The translations under genes and the position numbers were made by a program. Positions 28,001 through 36,044 of a DNA stretch of 64,000 nt are shown piece by piece (the first letter of the stretch is position 1; every line of letters begins with the position of its first letter). The DNA is from Pseudophaeobacter arcticus DSM 23566 (GTDB lineage: Bacteria > Pseudomonadota > Alphaproteobacteria > Rhodobacterales > Rhodobacteraceae), in assembly GCF_000473205.1 (NCBI RefSeq), contig NZ_KI421507.1, positions 3,891,057 through 3,955,056 on the forward strand, written 5' to 3'. Under the pieces are notes generated by a model. That model made no database searches, was not told the DNA's origin, and saw only the letters and a program-made list of their open reading frames with translations.

Positions 28001-28177
28001 GATTCAGCGGTGCAGATCGTGATCAAAGACCGCAAGTGTTCGACCTCTTACATTCAGCGCAAGCTGGCCATCGGCTATAACAAGGCCGCCCGGCTGGTGG
28101 AGCAGATGGAGGACGAGGGGCTGGTCTCCCCGGCCAACCACGTGGGCAAACGGGAAATTCTGGTGCCGGAACAGTAA
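25091..28177 (+). CDS. ftsK: DNA translocase FtsK
   Basis: A 1028-residue septal DNA pump. Residues ~25-190 hold four to five membrane segments ([40 protein letters not shown] and others). Residues ~200-530 are a Pro/Ala/Glu-rich linker. The motor follows, with Walker [16 protein letters not shown] near 680 and Walker [15 protein letters not shown], then [18 protein letters not shown]. The C-terminal winged-helix gamma domain ([36 protein letters not shown]) recognises KOPS. It moves the dif regions to the septum for XerCD resolution. It is followed by lolA after a terminator. Confidence 0.97.
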   Translation: MAFQTRSRDPLLDSSMQAAIEKRGKELIGIFLITLGLLVAAMVGSYTPDDPNWMVSTDAPVQNWLGRPGASIAAPLFLIVGWAAWSLALTPLAWGLRFLLHSGEDRVLGRMIFAPVLLAVASIYAATLVPEADWKTTHSFGLGGLFGDTVMGALLTLLPVSSHFAVKLMSLLMAIGMLSLGAFVAGFSRSEINRAGRYLTLGFVLIYGGIASLLGRGATSGFQAAMALRDQRRAAKLQAEEEAWIAEDSGAQMFESYPQGSDVDAGVLEDDYVVEKPEKAGLFSRVPGLMRRSTPEDISDQMPEPELVENAQSGESLLSGDARISEKIASAVRIRRAAGQAVPHDPDLPLTKGRGKRAEPLLFNPNAAAADLPPEPPLTATHSIPAAPGAAAPVAAFVPSAPDMPAMQGYEATAVETGSVYAEPAPEQYAAETAPMEPVGLPSELAPDRVASEDLPAGRVINREFGTAPKSGDAQKTPVPADFDLPVATPRKAVVEQPQRKPVQPSARAKAEAQPDLAFEENAFEFELPPLSLLSHPSGVERHHLSDEALEENARMLEVVLDDYGVKGEIVSVRPGPVVTMYELEPAPGLKASRVIGLSDDIARSMSALSARVSTVPGRTVIGIELPNEKREMVNFREILSSRDYGDGTQNLPLALGKDIGGSSMVADLAKMPHLLIAGTTGSGKSVAINTMILSLLYKLSPDECRLIMIDPKMLELSVYDGIPHLLSPVVTDPKKAVVALKWVVGEMEDRYRKMSKMGVRNIAGYNGRVKEALAKGEMFSRTVQTGFDDDTGEPVFETDEFAPEALPYIVVIVDEMADLMMVAGKEIEACIQRLAQMARASGIHLIMATQRPSVDVITGTIKANFPTRISFQVTSKIDSRTILGEMGAEQLLGMGDMLYMAGGAKITRCHGPFVSDEEVEEVVNHLKQFGPPEYMGGVVEGPDDDKAENIDAVLGLNTGGNTTGEDALYDSAVQIVIKDRKCSTSYIQRKLAIGYNKAARLVEQMEDEGLVSPANHVGKREILVPEQ

Positions 28178-28216
28178 GGCTGGGTGAAAACCGACGTGCT
28201 CTAAGCAAGAAATCGC

Positions 28217-28253
28217 GAGGTCGGCCCGTATATGGGGCGACCTCTTTTCTTTT
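28217..28253 (+). terminator. Intrinsic terminator between ftsK and lolA
   Basis: A stem GAGGTCGGCCC/GGGGCGACCTC (one mismatch, loop GTATAT) at 28217-28244 is followed by TTTTCTTTT. It ends about 25 bp before the lolA start, so it may attenuate rather than fully separate the two genes. Confidence 0.8.
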
Positions 28254-28278
28254 ACGCTTCAAGGCTTATCTAACTCTT

Positions 28279-28881
28279 ATGAAAAAACTTCTTTATGTCC
28301 TGGCGCTGGGCGTCACTGCTTCGATGTCCGGCACCCTGGCCTGGGCTGAGGGTAAGCTGAGCCTGGCTGAGATTTCCGGCTATCTAAACGAGATGAAGAC
28401 CGCAACGGCGAGCTTTACCCAGATCAATGATGATGGATCGCTGACCACGGGTAAGCTGTATCTGCACCGTCCGGGCCGGATGCGGTTTGAATATGACGGG
28501 ACGGATGGGGGTACTGTTGTGGCCGGGTCGGGGTCTGTGCGGATCCATGATCCCAAATCGAACCAACCTCCCGAAACCTTCCCGCTGAAGCGCACGCCGC
28601 TGTCGATCATCCTGGCCAAGCGGGTCGATCTGGATCAGGCCAATATGGTTGTCGGCCACGGCTTTGACGGCACCTCGACCGTGGTGCAGGCTCAGGATCC
28701 GGAAAACCCCGACTACGGCAGTCTGGAGCTGATGTTCACGGACGAACCGGTAGAGCTGCGTAAATGGGTGGTGCATGACGGGGCCGGGGGCAAGACCACG
28801 GTGATCCTTGGTGCGTTGGAAACGGGGATGCGTTTGCCCTCAACCCTGTTCAGCTCCGGTGGTGGTGGAAATTCACCCTAG
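28279..28881 (+). CDS. lolA: Outer-membrane lipoprotein carrier LolA
   Basis: A 200-residue periplasmic protein with a signal peptide (MKKLLYVLALGVTASMSGTLAWA). The LolA fold signature appears as FTQINDDGSLTTGKLYLHRPGRMRFEYDG, then SVRIHDPKSNQ and FPLKRTPLSIILAKRVDL. It carries lipoproteins from LolCDE to LolB across the periplasm. The ftsK-lolA order is common to proteobacteria and supports the call. Confidence 0.93.
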   Translation: MKKLLYVLALGVTASMSGTLAWAEGKLSLAEISGYLNEMKTATASFTQINDDGSLTTGKLYLHRPGRMRFEYDGTDGGTVVAGSGSVRIHDPKSNQPPETFPLKRTPLSIILAKRVDLDQANMVVGHGFDGTSTVVQAQDPENPDYGSLELMFTDEPVELRKWVVHDGAGGKTTVILGALETGMRLPSTLFSSGGGGNSP

Positions 28882-29034
28882 CAGCGACCCGTTGAAATCG
28901 CAGGACATTTCCGACATTTGCTCCGGCGAGGGCAATGAGTGTTTTCAAGTGTTCAGTGAGGAGCGGGCTTAATCTTGGCGGTTAGGTGACAGTGCGTCTT
29001 GCCAAGTTCATCAGGGAAAGATAGATGATCGATG

Positions 29035-29054
29035 TGTTATGATATATCATAATA
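29035..29054. promoter_or_regulatory. Zur-like operator in front of zinT
   Basis: A perfect 16-bp AT-rich palindrome, TTATGATATATCATAA (29037-29052), inside TGTTATGATATATCATAATA, lies 27-42 bp upstream of the zinT start. It resembles the TGTTATA-type palindromes bound by Zur. zinT is a classic Zur target, so zinc-repressed control is the natural reading. Zur binding itself is inferred. Confidence 0.65.
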
Positions 29055-29078
29055 TACAGCAAAGGCAGGAACCTTCCC

Positions 29079-29738
29079 ATGAAACAGACAATTCTCAAAC
29101 GCGTTGGCGTCATTGCACTTGGCGCGCTGATCGTAACGTCGACGCAGGCAATGGCCCAAACAGCGGCAAATTCCACCACGACAGACACCCATACACACTC
29201 CCATAAGGACGTGGGGCCATCCCTGGTCGACGCGGCTGCAGTGCAAGCCCGCAGCCTGTCAGACTGGGTGGGCGACTGGCAGTCACTTTACCCACTCCTG
29301 CAAGACGGCACTTTGGATGCTGTCATGGACCACAAAGCCGAAAATGGAGAAAAGACCGCTGAGGAGTACCGTGCCTACTACGAGCTCGGCTACAAAACAG
29401 ATGTGGAGCGTATCTTGATAGACGGTTCCAGCGTGACGTTCTTCCGGGACGGCCAGCCCGTACAGGGGCAGTACGCGGAAGATGGATATGAAATCCTGAC
29501 CTATGAATCCGGCAATCAAGGTGTGCGCTTCATTTTTGAAAAATCGGGCGGCGACGAAGCTGCGCCTCGGTTCATTCAGTTCAGCGACCACAAGATTGCG
29601 CCAACCAAGGCTGACCACTATCATCTTTACTGGGGTGATGATCGCGCTGAATTGCTGACAGAAGTTACCAATTGGCCGACATATTTCCCAGCCGCGTTGA
29701 GCGGAGCAGAGATCGCAGCCGAAATGATGGCCCACTAA
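29079..29738 (+). CDS. zinT: ZinT/AdcAII-family periplasmic zinc-binding protein
   Basis: A 219-residue exported protein. The signal peptide ends in TSTQAMAQ and is followed by a His-containing linker (TDTHTHSHKD). The ZinT/YodA core reads SDWVGDWQSLYPLLQDG, YRAYYELGYKTDVERI, FEKSGGDEAAPRFIQFSDHKIAPTKADHYHLYWGDD and LLTEVTNWPTYFPA; the HYH cluster is a known zinc-ligand region in the family. ZinT binds Zn2+ and hands it to ZnuA during starvation. The genes for ZnuABC are not nearby, so this is a stand-alone unit with its own operator and terminator. Confidence 0.95.
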   Translation: MKQTILKRVGVIALGALIVTSTQAMAQTAANSTTTDTHTHSHKDVGPSLVDAAAVQARSLSDWVGDWQSLYPLLQDGTLDAVMDHKAENGEKTAEEYRAYYELGYKTDVERILIDGSSVTFFRDGQPVQGQYAEDGYEILTYESGNQGVRFIFEKSGGDEAAPRFIQFSDHKIAPTKADHYHLYWGDDRAELLTEVTNWPTYFPAALSGAEIAAEMMAH

Positions 29739-29746
29739 AGTGGGCG

Positions 29747-29792
29747 CTAAGCCGCCATTCTCTGCAGTCCGGAGAACGGCGGCTTAGTGTTT
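29747..29792 (+). terminator. Terminator after zinT, possibly bidirectional
   Basis: A 16-bp stem with one mismatch (CTAAGCCGCCATTCTC/GAGAACGGCGGCTTAG, 9-nt loop) occupies 29747-29787, followed by TGTTT. It lies 8 bp after the zinT stop and just downstream of the convergent transglycosylase gene. Confidence 0.8.
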
Positions 29793-29799
29793 GAGAGGG

Positions 29800-30387
29800 T
29801 CAGCGGGCGCGGCGGCAGGTGGCAAGCTGGGCCTGGTACATCTGCGAGCGGGCCTCGACCTTGCTGGCGACCCGCAGCAGCCAGGTTTTTGACTTGTAGG
29901 TCCCGCGAGCAAAACCCGTGTGACCGTCGTGATAGGCCAGATACTGGTTGCGCGCGTCATAAAGCTGGATGCCGTTTTTCTCCAGACTGGTGTTCATATA
30001 CCAACCCATAAAATCGGCGGCATCCTCAATCCGGTCGCGCCTGGCCCGGTGCCGCCCGGTATCGCGTTTGTAATCAGCCCAGGTGGCGTCCAGGGCCTGG
30101 CCATAGCCATAGGCACTGGATTGCCGCCCCATGGGGATTACTCCCAGCAGGTATTTATGCGGGGTACGGGCATTGCCACGGAAGGCGCTCTCTTGATGGA
30201 TGGTGGCCATTTGCACATGGATGGGCACGCCCCAGCGGCGCTCGGTGGCGCGAAAGGCGTTCAGGTATTTGGGCCGCTCCTTGATGATAGCGCACGCGTT
30301 TTCCAGATTGCGGGGGGGCGTATTGGGACCACCTCCGCAGGATGCGACGACCAGAAGAAGGGCGAGTACGACGATGATTCTGCTCAT
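29800..30387 (-). CDS. Transglycosylase SLT-domain lipoprotein
   Basis: A 195-residue lipoprotein (lipobox LVVASC, Cys17) with a lysozyme-like SLT fold. The catalytic Glu is in MATIHQESAFRGNA (Glu66), followed by GYGQALDATWADYK and YLAYHDGHTGFARGTY. It should cleave peptidoglycan glycan strands from the outer or inner membrane face. It is monocistronic and convergent with zinT. Confidence 0.9.
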   Translation of the reverse strand: MSRIIVVLALLLVVASCGGGPNTPPRNLENACAIIKERPKYLNAFRATERRWGVPIHVQMATIHQESAFRGNARTPHKYLLGVIPMGRQSSAYGYGQALDATWADYKRDTGRHRARRDRIEDAADFMGWYMNTSLEKNGIQLYDARNQYLAYHDGHTGFARGTYKSKTWLLRVASKVEARSQMYQAQLATCRRAR

Positions 30388-30446
30388 TGCCTCTGCCTAT
30401 TGTTATGTTTTTTTGCCATTCTAGCGTGTTTGGGCATCCGTGAAAA

Positions 30447-31334
30447 TCACAAATCAATCAAAAGTGACAGCACCAGCGGCAGGGCAGCAATCGCCATCAG
30501 GGTCGAGACCACCACAAGCCCGGCAACTGCCTCTGCGTCGGCGCCGAATTTTTCGGCCAGCAGATAGGAGGTGACGGCAACGGGGGTGGCCAGTTGTAGC
30601 ACCAACACGCCAAAGGCGATCTCGTCGAGGCCAAAGGCCCATCCCAATCCCCAGCCAATGGCCACGCTGGCGCAAAGCTTGGCCAAAGACAGCAAAACCG
30701 CCAGCCCGGTTTTCCCCGGCGTCAACCGGGCGATGGCCACGCCCAGTGTTATCAGCATGATGGGAATGGCCATCTGGCCAATGAGGTCCAGCGCATTGGT
30801 CAAAAACCGAGGGGTCTGCCAATCCTGCCACAGAAAGAGCGCGCCCAGCAATGTGGCCCAGACCATCGGCTCGCGCAGGGCCTTGCCGCCGCCACCCTTG
30901 CCCGCCACCAAGGACAGGCCGAGGGTAAAGGACAATACCGCCGATACGGCCAACATGGCCACCGCATAGCCGAGGCCAGCCTCGCCAAAAGCAAACAGCG
31001 CCAGGGGGATGCCGAGATTGCCGGTATTGCCAAAAATGAAAGGTGCCAAATAGGTTTGCCGGTTCAGGCCCCCTGTTTTGATCAACACTGCTCCAACCAG
31101 AGCCAGCAGCAAATGGCCTAAAATGGCAGCGACGACAAAGAGCCCGAGCGCAGACTTGTCGAGCTCGGTTTTCATCAGCGCGGTGAAGATCAGTGCCGGC
31201 ACTGCAAGGGTCATGGCCAGCCGGGTGACAAACTGAATGCGGTATTCAAACCCGAGCTTGACCCAGGCAAAACCGACCCCGGCAAGCAGGAAAACGGGGG
31301 CGGTAATTTCAAGCACTGTTACGGCCAGGTTCAC
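30447..31334 (-). CDS. AEC-family transporter
   Basis: A 295-residue inner-membrane protein with about ten hydrophobic segments (APVFLLAGVGFAWVKLGF, LAMTLAVPALIFTALM, LALVGAVLIKTG and others) and the family pattern FGNTGNLGIPLALFAFGEAGLGYAV. Auxin-efflux-carrier (AEC) proteins export organic acids or related anions. The substrate is unknown. It is divergent from hspQ. Confidence 0.9.
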   Translation of the reverse strand: MNLAVTVLEITAPVFLLAGVGFAWVKLGFEYRIQFVTRLAMTLAVPALIFTALMKTELDKSALGLFVVAAILGHLLLALVGAVLIKTGGLNRQTYLAPFIFGNTGNLGIPLALFAFGEAGLGYAVAMLAVSAVLSFTLGLSLVAGKGGGGKALREPMVWATLLGALFLWQDWQTPRFLTNALDLIGQMAIPIMLITLGVAIARLTPGKTGLAVLLSLAKLCASVAIGWGLGWAFGLDEIAFGVLVLQLATPVAVTSYLLAEKFGADAEAVAGLVVVSTLMAIAALPLVLSLLIDL

Positions 31335-31419
31335 AGACTGTTTCCTCGAAAATTTGCTTCAACAGTTGGACATCTGCCAGCGTTTTACGTTAGTAACAAG
31401 TCACGGAGACAGTCTGCCA

Positions 31420-31746
31420 ATGCTAAGAACACGCGCAAAATACAATTTGGGACAGGTCGTCCGTCACCGAAAACACCCGTTTCGCGGTGTGGTCTTTGAT
31501 GTCGATCCAGAGTTCGAGAACACGGAAGAGTGGTATGAATCCATTCCCGAGGAAAGTCGGCCGGTGAAGAACCAGCCGTTCTATCATCTGCTGGCAGAGA
31601 ATGATCAGACCTACTATGTGGCCTATGTCTCGGAGCAGAATCTGGTTGCGGATTATTCCGGTGAACCAATCAGCCACCCTGATTTGCCAGAGATGTTTGA
31701 CCGGTTTGATGGGGCGGCCTACGCCTTGCAGTATCAGCTCAACTGA
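31420..31746 (+). CDS. hspQ: Heat-shock protein HspQ
   Basis: The protein has 108 residues from the ATG at 31420, preceded by GGAG; 61 upstream in-frame codons overlap the divergent AEC promoter and lack similarity. The core AKYNLGQVVRHRKHPFRGVVFDVDPEF, PFYHLLAENDQTYYVAYVSEQNL matches the HspQ/YccV family, which in enterobacteria binds hemimethylated DNA and enhances Lon degradation. It is monocistronic, with repeat copy C after the stop. Confidence 0.93.
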   Translation: MLRTRAKYNLGQVVRHRKHPFRGVVFDVDPEFENTEEWYESIPEESRPVKNQPFYHLLAENDQTYYVAYVSEQNLVADYSGEPISHPDLPEMFDRFDGAAYALQYQLN

Positions 31747-31802
31747 GCCCCCCCCGTATTTTATCACGCGCAGTTGAAACTTTGACTGGCAGTCCCCTCT
31801 GC

Positions 31803-31900
31803 CAGGGTGGGGCTCCCGCCCCTTGTTGCAGATCTGGCTGCGCCAGCCTGACAAGCGTTGGGCCTGGCGCCGGACCAAAAAAGGTCCGGCGCGGGTGCGT
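31803..31900 (+). repeat. Three-hairpin intergenic element, copy C
   Basis: Stem 1 is GGGGCTCCCGCCCC (31809-31822), stem 2 CTGGC/GCCAG (31834-31846), the core CGTTGGGCCTGGCGC precedes stem 3, and stem 3 is a perfect 10-bp GCGCCGGACC/GGTCCGGCGC with an A6 loop (31867-31892). It lies between convergent hspQ and ggt. Confidence 0.75.
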
Positions 31901-31934
31901 TCCCTCGATAGTCTTCTGATTGGCAGCCAGAGGC

Positions 31935-33512
31935 CTAATAGCCGAGGGCGCAGCCATCCTTGCGCGGATCGCTGGCGCCTTCCAGCAGGCCATCTGCGTG
32001 GATCCTGATACTCTGGGCACCGCCAATGGCCGTGGTTGGGGTCTGGACCCTGTGGCCCAGGTCGCTCAACTCCTGGCGAACCTGGTCACTGTAGCCACGC
32101 TCGAGGTTGAGCATACCGCCATCCGAAAAGCTGCGCGGGCTATCAATGGCGGTTTGGGCATCCATGCCAAAGTCCTGCAGGTTTGACACAAAACGGGCAT
32201 GGCCATTGGGCTGGTAAGCCCCGCCCATCACGCCAAAGGGCATCATCACGCGGCCCTTTTGGCGCAGCATGCCGGGGATGATGGTGTGCATCGGGCGCTT
32301 GCCGCCCGCCAGCTCGTTTGGATGACCCTGCTGAAGGGTAAAGCCGGCCCCCCGGTTTTGCAGCAGGATGCCAAATTTGTCTGAGGCAATCCCCGAGCCA
32401 AAGCCATGAAAGATCGAGTAGATCAGCGAGACCGACATCTGATCCCTGTCCACCACGGTGATATAGATGGTGTCCTTATGGATGGCTTCGGTAAGCGGAG
32501 CGGCTGCGGGCATGGCGCGTTTTGGGTCGATCAGCGCAGCAAGGCGGCTGGCGGTTTCGGGTGCCAGCATATGGTCGAGCCGCTGCATATGTGCGGGGTC
32601 AGCGAGGAACCGATTGCGCGCATCATAGGCCAGCTTGGCGGCCTCGGCCTCGATATGGGCGCGCTGAGCGCCAAGAGGGTCCAGGGCCGCGATGTCAAAA
32701 TGTGATAGGATATTGAGCATCAGCAAGGCAGTTGCCCCCTGACCGTTGGGTGGGTGCTCAACCAGATCAATCCCTTTGTAGGCGGCGGAAACAGGGGTGA
32801 CCCGGTCGCAGGCTGCGGTTGCAAAATCTGCGACCTGGTGCAGGCCCCCCGCGGCCTGAAGTGTCGCAACCATGTCTTCGGCGATTTCACCGGTGTAAAA
32901 GGCATCACGGCCATCCCTGGCGATGCGGCGCAGGACTTCGGCCTGACCGGGGGCGCGAAAGATCTGGCCAACCTTCGGAGCCTTGCCATCAAAAAGGTAG
33001 GTCCCGCGGGCCGAGCCCTGCAGCGTGTCGGCGCTATTTGCCCAGTCAAAGGCAACACGTGGTGCAACCGGGACGCCTGTCTCTGCATAGTGGATGGCCG
33101 GGGCAAGCAGGGCATCCAGGCCCAGTTTGCCTTCGGTTTCTGCGAGATGGCAAAAGGTTTCGATCGCGGTGGGAATGGTGACCGCATCGGCGCTTTTCAA
33201 AGGGACGTTGGTCAGGCCCTGATCCCGCAGTGCCTGGGCCGAGGCTGCGGCCGGTGCCCGCCCCGATCCATTTACGGCCTGGATCTCATCGCTGCCACCG
33301 CGCGAAAAGAGCACAAAGCAATCGCCGCCAATTCCGGTCATTTGTGGCTCGCATATCCCCAGCAGAACAGCCCCGGCAATGGCGGCATCCATGGCGTTTC
33401 CACCGCGTCTTAGCACATCAATTGCTGCGCCAGCCGCCAGCGGGTGAGAGGTCGCACAGAGACCGTTCTGGGCAAAGACGGCAGAGCGTCCGGGGGATTG
33501 AAAGTCGCGCAT
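31935..33512 (-). CDS. ggt: Gamma-glutamyltransferase
   Basis: The protein has 525 residues from the ATG at 33512, preceded by AGGAG; a longer frame to 33689 has no supporting content. The small-subunit nucleophile is the Thr of HKDTIYITVVDRD near residue 346, where the proenzyme would cleave itself. The large subunit shows ATSHPLAAGAAIDVLRRGGNAMDAAIA and GGDCFVLF, and the C-terminal half GVMGGAYQPNGH and AIDSPRSF. No signal peptide is evident. It transfers or hydrolyses the gamma-glutamyl group of glutathione-like substrates. It is monocistronic and convergent with hspQ. Confidence 0.93.
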   Translation of the reverse strand: MRDFQSPGRSAVFAQNGLCATSHPLAAGAAIDVLRRGGNAMDAAIAGAVLLGICEPQMTGIGGDCFVLFSRGGSDEIQAVNGSGRAPAAASAQALRDQGLTNVPLKSADAVTIPTAIETFCHLAETEGKLGLDALLAPAIHYAETGVPVAPRVAFDWANSADTLQGSARGTYLFDGKAPKVGQIFRAPGQAEVLRRIARDGRDAFYTGEIAEDMVATLQAAGGLHQVADFATAACDRVTPVSAAYKGIDLVEHPPNGQGATALLMLNILSHFDIAALDPLGAQRAHIEAEAAKLAYDARNRFLADPAHMQRLDHMLAPETASRLAALIDPKRAMPAAAPLTEAIHKDTIYITVVDRDQMSVSLIYSIFHGFGSGIASDKFGILLQNRGAGFTLQQGHPNELAGGKRPMHTIIPGMLRQKGRVMMPFGVMGGAYQPNGHARFVSNLQDFGMDAQTAIDSPRSFSDGGMLNLERGYSDQVRQELSDLGHRVQTPTTAIGGAQSIRIHADGLLEGASDPRKDGCALGY

Positions 33513-33857
33513 TGACCACTCCTGTTGGGTTGCCCGGCAAGGTAGTGATCCTGATTGAAATGACAATGAAATTTTCTGCCGCGCTTGTGGGGCCTGGTCC
33601 AAGGGGGCAAAACCGCTGCGGATGATACGCAGCGCCACAGGTTCGACGATTTGAGGAGGTCCGCGGGCAGAGTGTCCCTGGCGTCGCACAATCGGTGGGG
33701 GCTTAGATGTCCGACGCCAGGAGAAGCTATGACAGCTACGCGTTAATCAATACATGAGACCTGAGGCGAGACTGCGCCGGAAATGCGGCGCTTTTACGGC
33801 GTTGATTGCACCGTGAATCACTCGACTTGGCCAAGGCCCCCTTGTGGGCCTCATCAG

Positions 33858-34295
33858 CTAAGTTTGCTTGGTCGGCATATCAAAAAACAACGACAGTTGG
33901 TTGCTGCCAGCCTGTCTTTCGTAATGCAGGCGACAGGTTAGTTCGCGGATAAGATGCCAGCCAAAGCCCCCCTCGGGCAGCGTCTCCAAGGGGCCACTGA
34001 TATCAGCGGGCAGGCCGACGGGCAGCTGGCCGTCGGGGAGTGGCGGGCCGGTATCGCTGATGCGAATTTGCAGTTCCTCCGGTGACAGATCGCACTGGAT
34101 AGAGATCTCGCCGTCTTCGATGTCAAAATAGGCGTGCTCTACGATATTGTTTACAGCCTCTGCCAGGGCAATTTGCACATCACCGGCCCGGTCCAGGGGC
34201 AAATCAATATCTCGCAGCCCTTGCATCACCGCCGAGATACAGGATCTAGCGCCTTGTTCGGTTGCTTTGAACGAACATGCAAAAGTCTCAGCCAT
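33858..34295 (-). CDS. Anti-sigma regulatory factor, HATPase (RsbW-like)
   Basis: A 145-residue GHKL ATPase of the RsbW/SpoIIAB type. The N box reads ALAEAVNNIVEHAY, the G1 box ISDTGPPLPDG and the G2 region EGGFGWHLIREL. Such kinases phosphorylate a STAS antagonist and sequester a sigma factor or other partner. The STAS protein is the adjacent upstream gene (43 bp apart). No PP2C phosphatase or sigma factor is in the neighbourhood. A GC hairpin (AGGCCC/GGGCCT, 33834-33851) follows its stop without a T tract. Confidence 0.9.
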   Translation of the reverse strand: MAETFACSFKATEQGARSCISAVMQGLRDIDLPLDRAGDVQIALAEAVNNIVEHAYFDIEDGEISIQCDLSPEELQIRISDTGPPLPDGQLPVGLPADISGPLETLPEGGFGWHLIRELTCRLHYERQAGSNQLSLFFDMPTKQT

Positions 34296-34338
34296 TCATT
34301 TCTCGCTTCCCGCCCCTATGCGGTAGGTTGGACAGAAC

Positions 34339-34677
34339 TCAGGGTTTGTTTGCACTGACGGCGTCATTCAAAGAGGCGTAGAGATTGAAAATTGTATCCA
34401 TGCGCGTCAGGCGAAATACTTTTTCAACCATCGGTGTGGGGCCAGCCAGATCCAGACGACGGTCCCGCCCCAATTGCTTCATTGCGGCAACAATGGCGCC
34501 CAGTCCGCTGGAATCGATGAACTGCACCAATGACAGATCCAGAATGACGCGATCAGGTCCGCTTTCGGTCTCCGACCGCATGTCTTCTTTGAATTGAATG
34601 GCCATGGCTGCATCGATGCGATCCGCATTTACAGTCACAATCTGTGCACCATTGGCCTCTGTACTTGTCAGGCTCAT
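34339..34677 (-). CDS. STAS-domain anti-sigma factor antagonist
   Basis: A 112-residue STAS protein. The phosphorylatable Ser lies in VQFIDSSGLGAIVAAMKQLG, as in SpoIIAA/RsbV, and the N-terminus carries IVTVNADRIDAAMAIQFKEDM. A GGGGGA ribosome site precedes the start. It is presumably the substrate of the RsbW-like kinase encoded immediately downstream. Confidence 0.92.
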   Translation of the reverse strand: MSLTSTEANGAQIVTVNADRIDAAMAIQFKEDMRSETESGPDRVILDLSLVQFIDSSGLGAIVAAMKQLGRDRRLDLAGPTPMVEKVFRLTRMDTIFNLYASLNDAVSANKP

Positions 34678-34776
34678 AGTGATCCCCCAGGAAGTTGTCT
34701 CAACGTATTTATACCAGTCTAGACCTCAATCCTTAGCATTCAGTATGTTTATTGGCGACGATTGGAGGAAGATCTG

Positions 34777-35949
34777 ATGAAAAATGTAGTGATTGCCGGT
34801 GCGGCGCGAACTCCTATGGGTGGATTCCAGGGTGTCTTTGAGACCCTGCCTGCGTCCGTACTGGGCGGGGTTGCCATCAAGGCGGCGCTGGAAGGGGCAG
34901 GGGCCAAGACGGTTGACGAGGTTCTGATGGGCTGTGTTTTGCCTGCTGGGCAGGGCCAGGCCCCCGCACGGCAGGCAGGTTTTGCCGCCGGACTTGGTGA
35001 AGAGGTTCCGGCAACCACCCTCAACAAGATGTGTGGTTCGGGGATGAAGGCCGCAATGATCGCCTATGACCAGATCGCCCTGGGACAAACCGACACGGTT
35101 GTCGCTGGCGGTATGGAGAGCATGACAAATGCGCCCTACCTGCTGCCAAATCAGCGCGGTGGCGCTCGAATCGGACATGGCCAGGTCATCGACCACATGT
35201 TCCTCGACGGTCTGGAAGATGCCTATGACAAAGGCCGCCTGATGGGCACCTTTGCTGAGGACTGCGCCGAACACTACCAATTCAGCCGCGAAGCACAGGA
35301 TGAATATGCGCTGAAGTCGCTCTCCAATGCCCTGGCTGCACAACAGAGCGGTGCCTTTGCAGATGAAATCGCCAGTGTTACGATCAAAACACGCAGGGGC
35401 GAAACCACAAGCGCCGCAGACGAGCAGCCCGGCAATGCCCGCCCCGAAAAGATCCCAACGCTGAAACCGGCCTTCCGCAAGGGCGGAACCGTGACAGCCG
35501 CCAATGCCTCGTCAATTTCGGATGGGGCTGCCGCATTGGTTTTGGCCTCAGAAGAGGCGGCAATCGCCCAGGGCCTCACCATGCGGGCCCGCATTCTGGG
35601 TCATGCCAGCCATGCCCAGGCGCCGGGCTGGTTCACCACTGCGCCGGTTCCTGCCGCCAAAAAACTTCTCGATGCAATTGGCTGGAATGTAGAGGATGTC
35701 GATCTCTGGGAGGTAAACGAGGCCTTCGCTGTGGTCCCAATGGCCTTCATGCATGAGATGGGCATCAGCCGCGACAAGGTCAATGTAAACGGTGGCGCCT
35801 GCGCACTGGGTCATCCCATTGGCGCTTCGGGCGCGCGTATCATCGTGACGCTTTTGAACGCTCTGGAAAAGCGGGGTCTCAAGCGGGGGATTGCAGCGAT
35901 CTGCATTGGTGGCGGCGAAGGCACTGCCATTGCCATCGAATTGGTCTAA
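34777..35949 (+). CDS. Acetyl-CoA C-acyltransferase (thiolase)
   Basis: The protein has 390 residues from the ATG at 34777; GGAGGA (34764-34769) sits at the right distance, whereas an ATG five codons upstream overlaps the ribosome site. The acyl-accepting Cys is in TTLNKMCGSGMKA (near residue 89), the second catalytic motif is NGGACALGHPIGASGARI, and the third CIGGGEGTAIA. It is either a degradative or a biosynthetic thiolase acting on acetoacetyl- or 3-ketoacyl-CoA. Context does not decide. A GC terminator follows. Confidence 0.93.
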   Translation: MKNVVIAGAARTPMGGFQGVFETLPASVLGGVAIKAALEGAGAKTVDEVLMGCVLPAGQGQAPARQAGFAAGLGEEVPATTLNKMCGSGMKAAMIAYDQIALGQTDTVVAGGMESMTNAPYLLPNQRGGARIGHGQVIDHMFLDGLEDAYDKGRLMGTFAEDCAEHYQFSREAQDEYALKSLSNALAAQQSGAFADEIASVTIKTRRGETTSAADEQPGNARPEKIPTLKPAFRKGGTVTAANASSISDGAAALVLASEEAAIAQGLTMRARILGHASHAQAPGWFTTAPVPAAKKLLDAIGWNVEDVDLWEVNEAFAVVPMAFMHEMGISRDKVNVNGGACALGHPIGASGARIIVTLLNALEKRGLKRGIAAICIGGGEGTAIAIELV

Positions 35950-35950
35950 T

Positions 35951-36021
35951 TTTCATTTGGCTAAAAATATCCTCGGGGGTGAATTGACCCGGAGGGGCAA
36001 GAGGGGGCAGAAAGCCCCCTC
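35951..36021 (-). repeat. GC-hairpin/TCACCCC repeat, copy E2 (minus orientation)
   Basis: On the minus strand: GAGGGGGC/GCCCCCTC hairpin (36001-36021), a spacer, then TCACCCCCGAGGATATTTTTA and an A-rich end. On the plus strand the same hairpin is followed by TTCTGCTTTT, so it also serves as the thiolase terminator. Confidence 0.65.
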
Positions 36022-36031
36022 TTCTGCTTTT
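36001..36031 (+). terminator. Intrinsic terminator of the thiolase gene
   Basis: A perfect 8-bp stem GAGGGGGC/GCCCCCTC with an AGAAA loop (36001-36021) is followed by TTCTGCTTTT, 50 bp after the thiolase stop and 14 bp before the msrC start. Confidence 0.75.
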
Positions 36032-36044
36032 AAAGGACGGTGAC

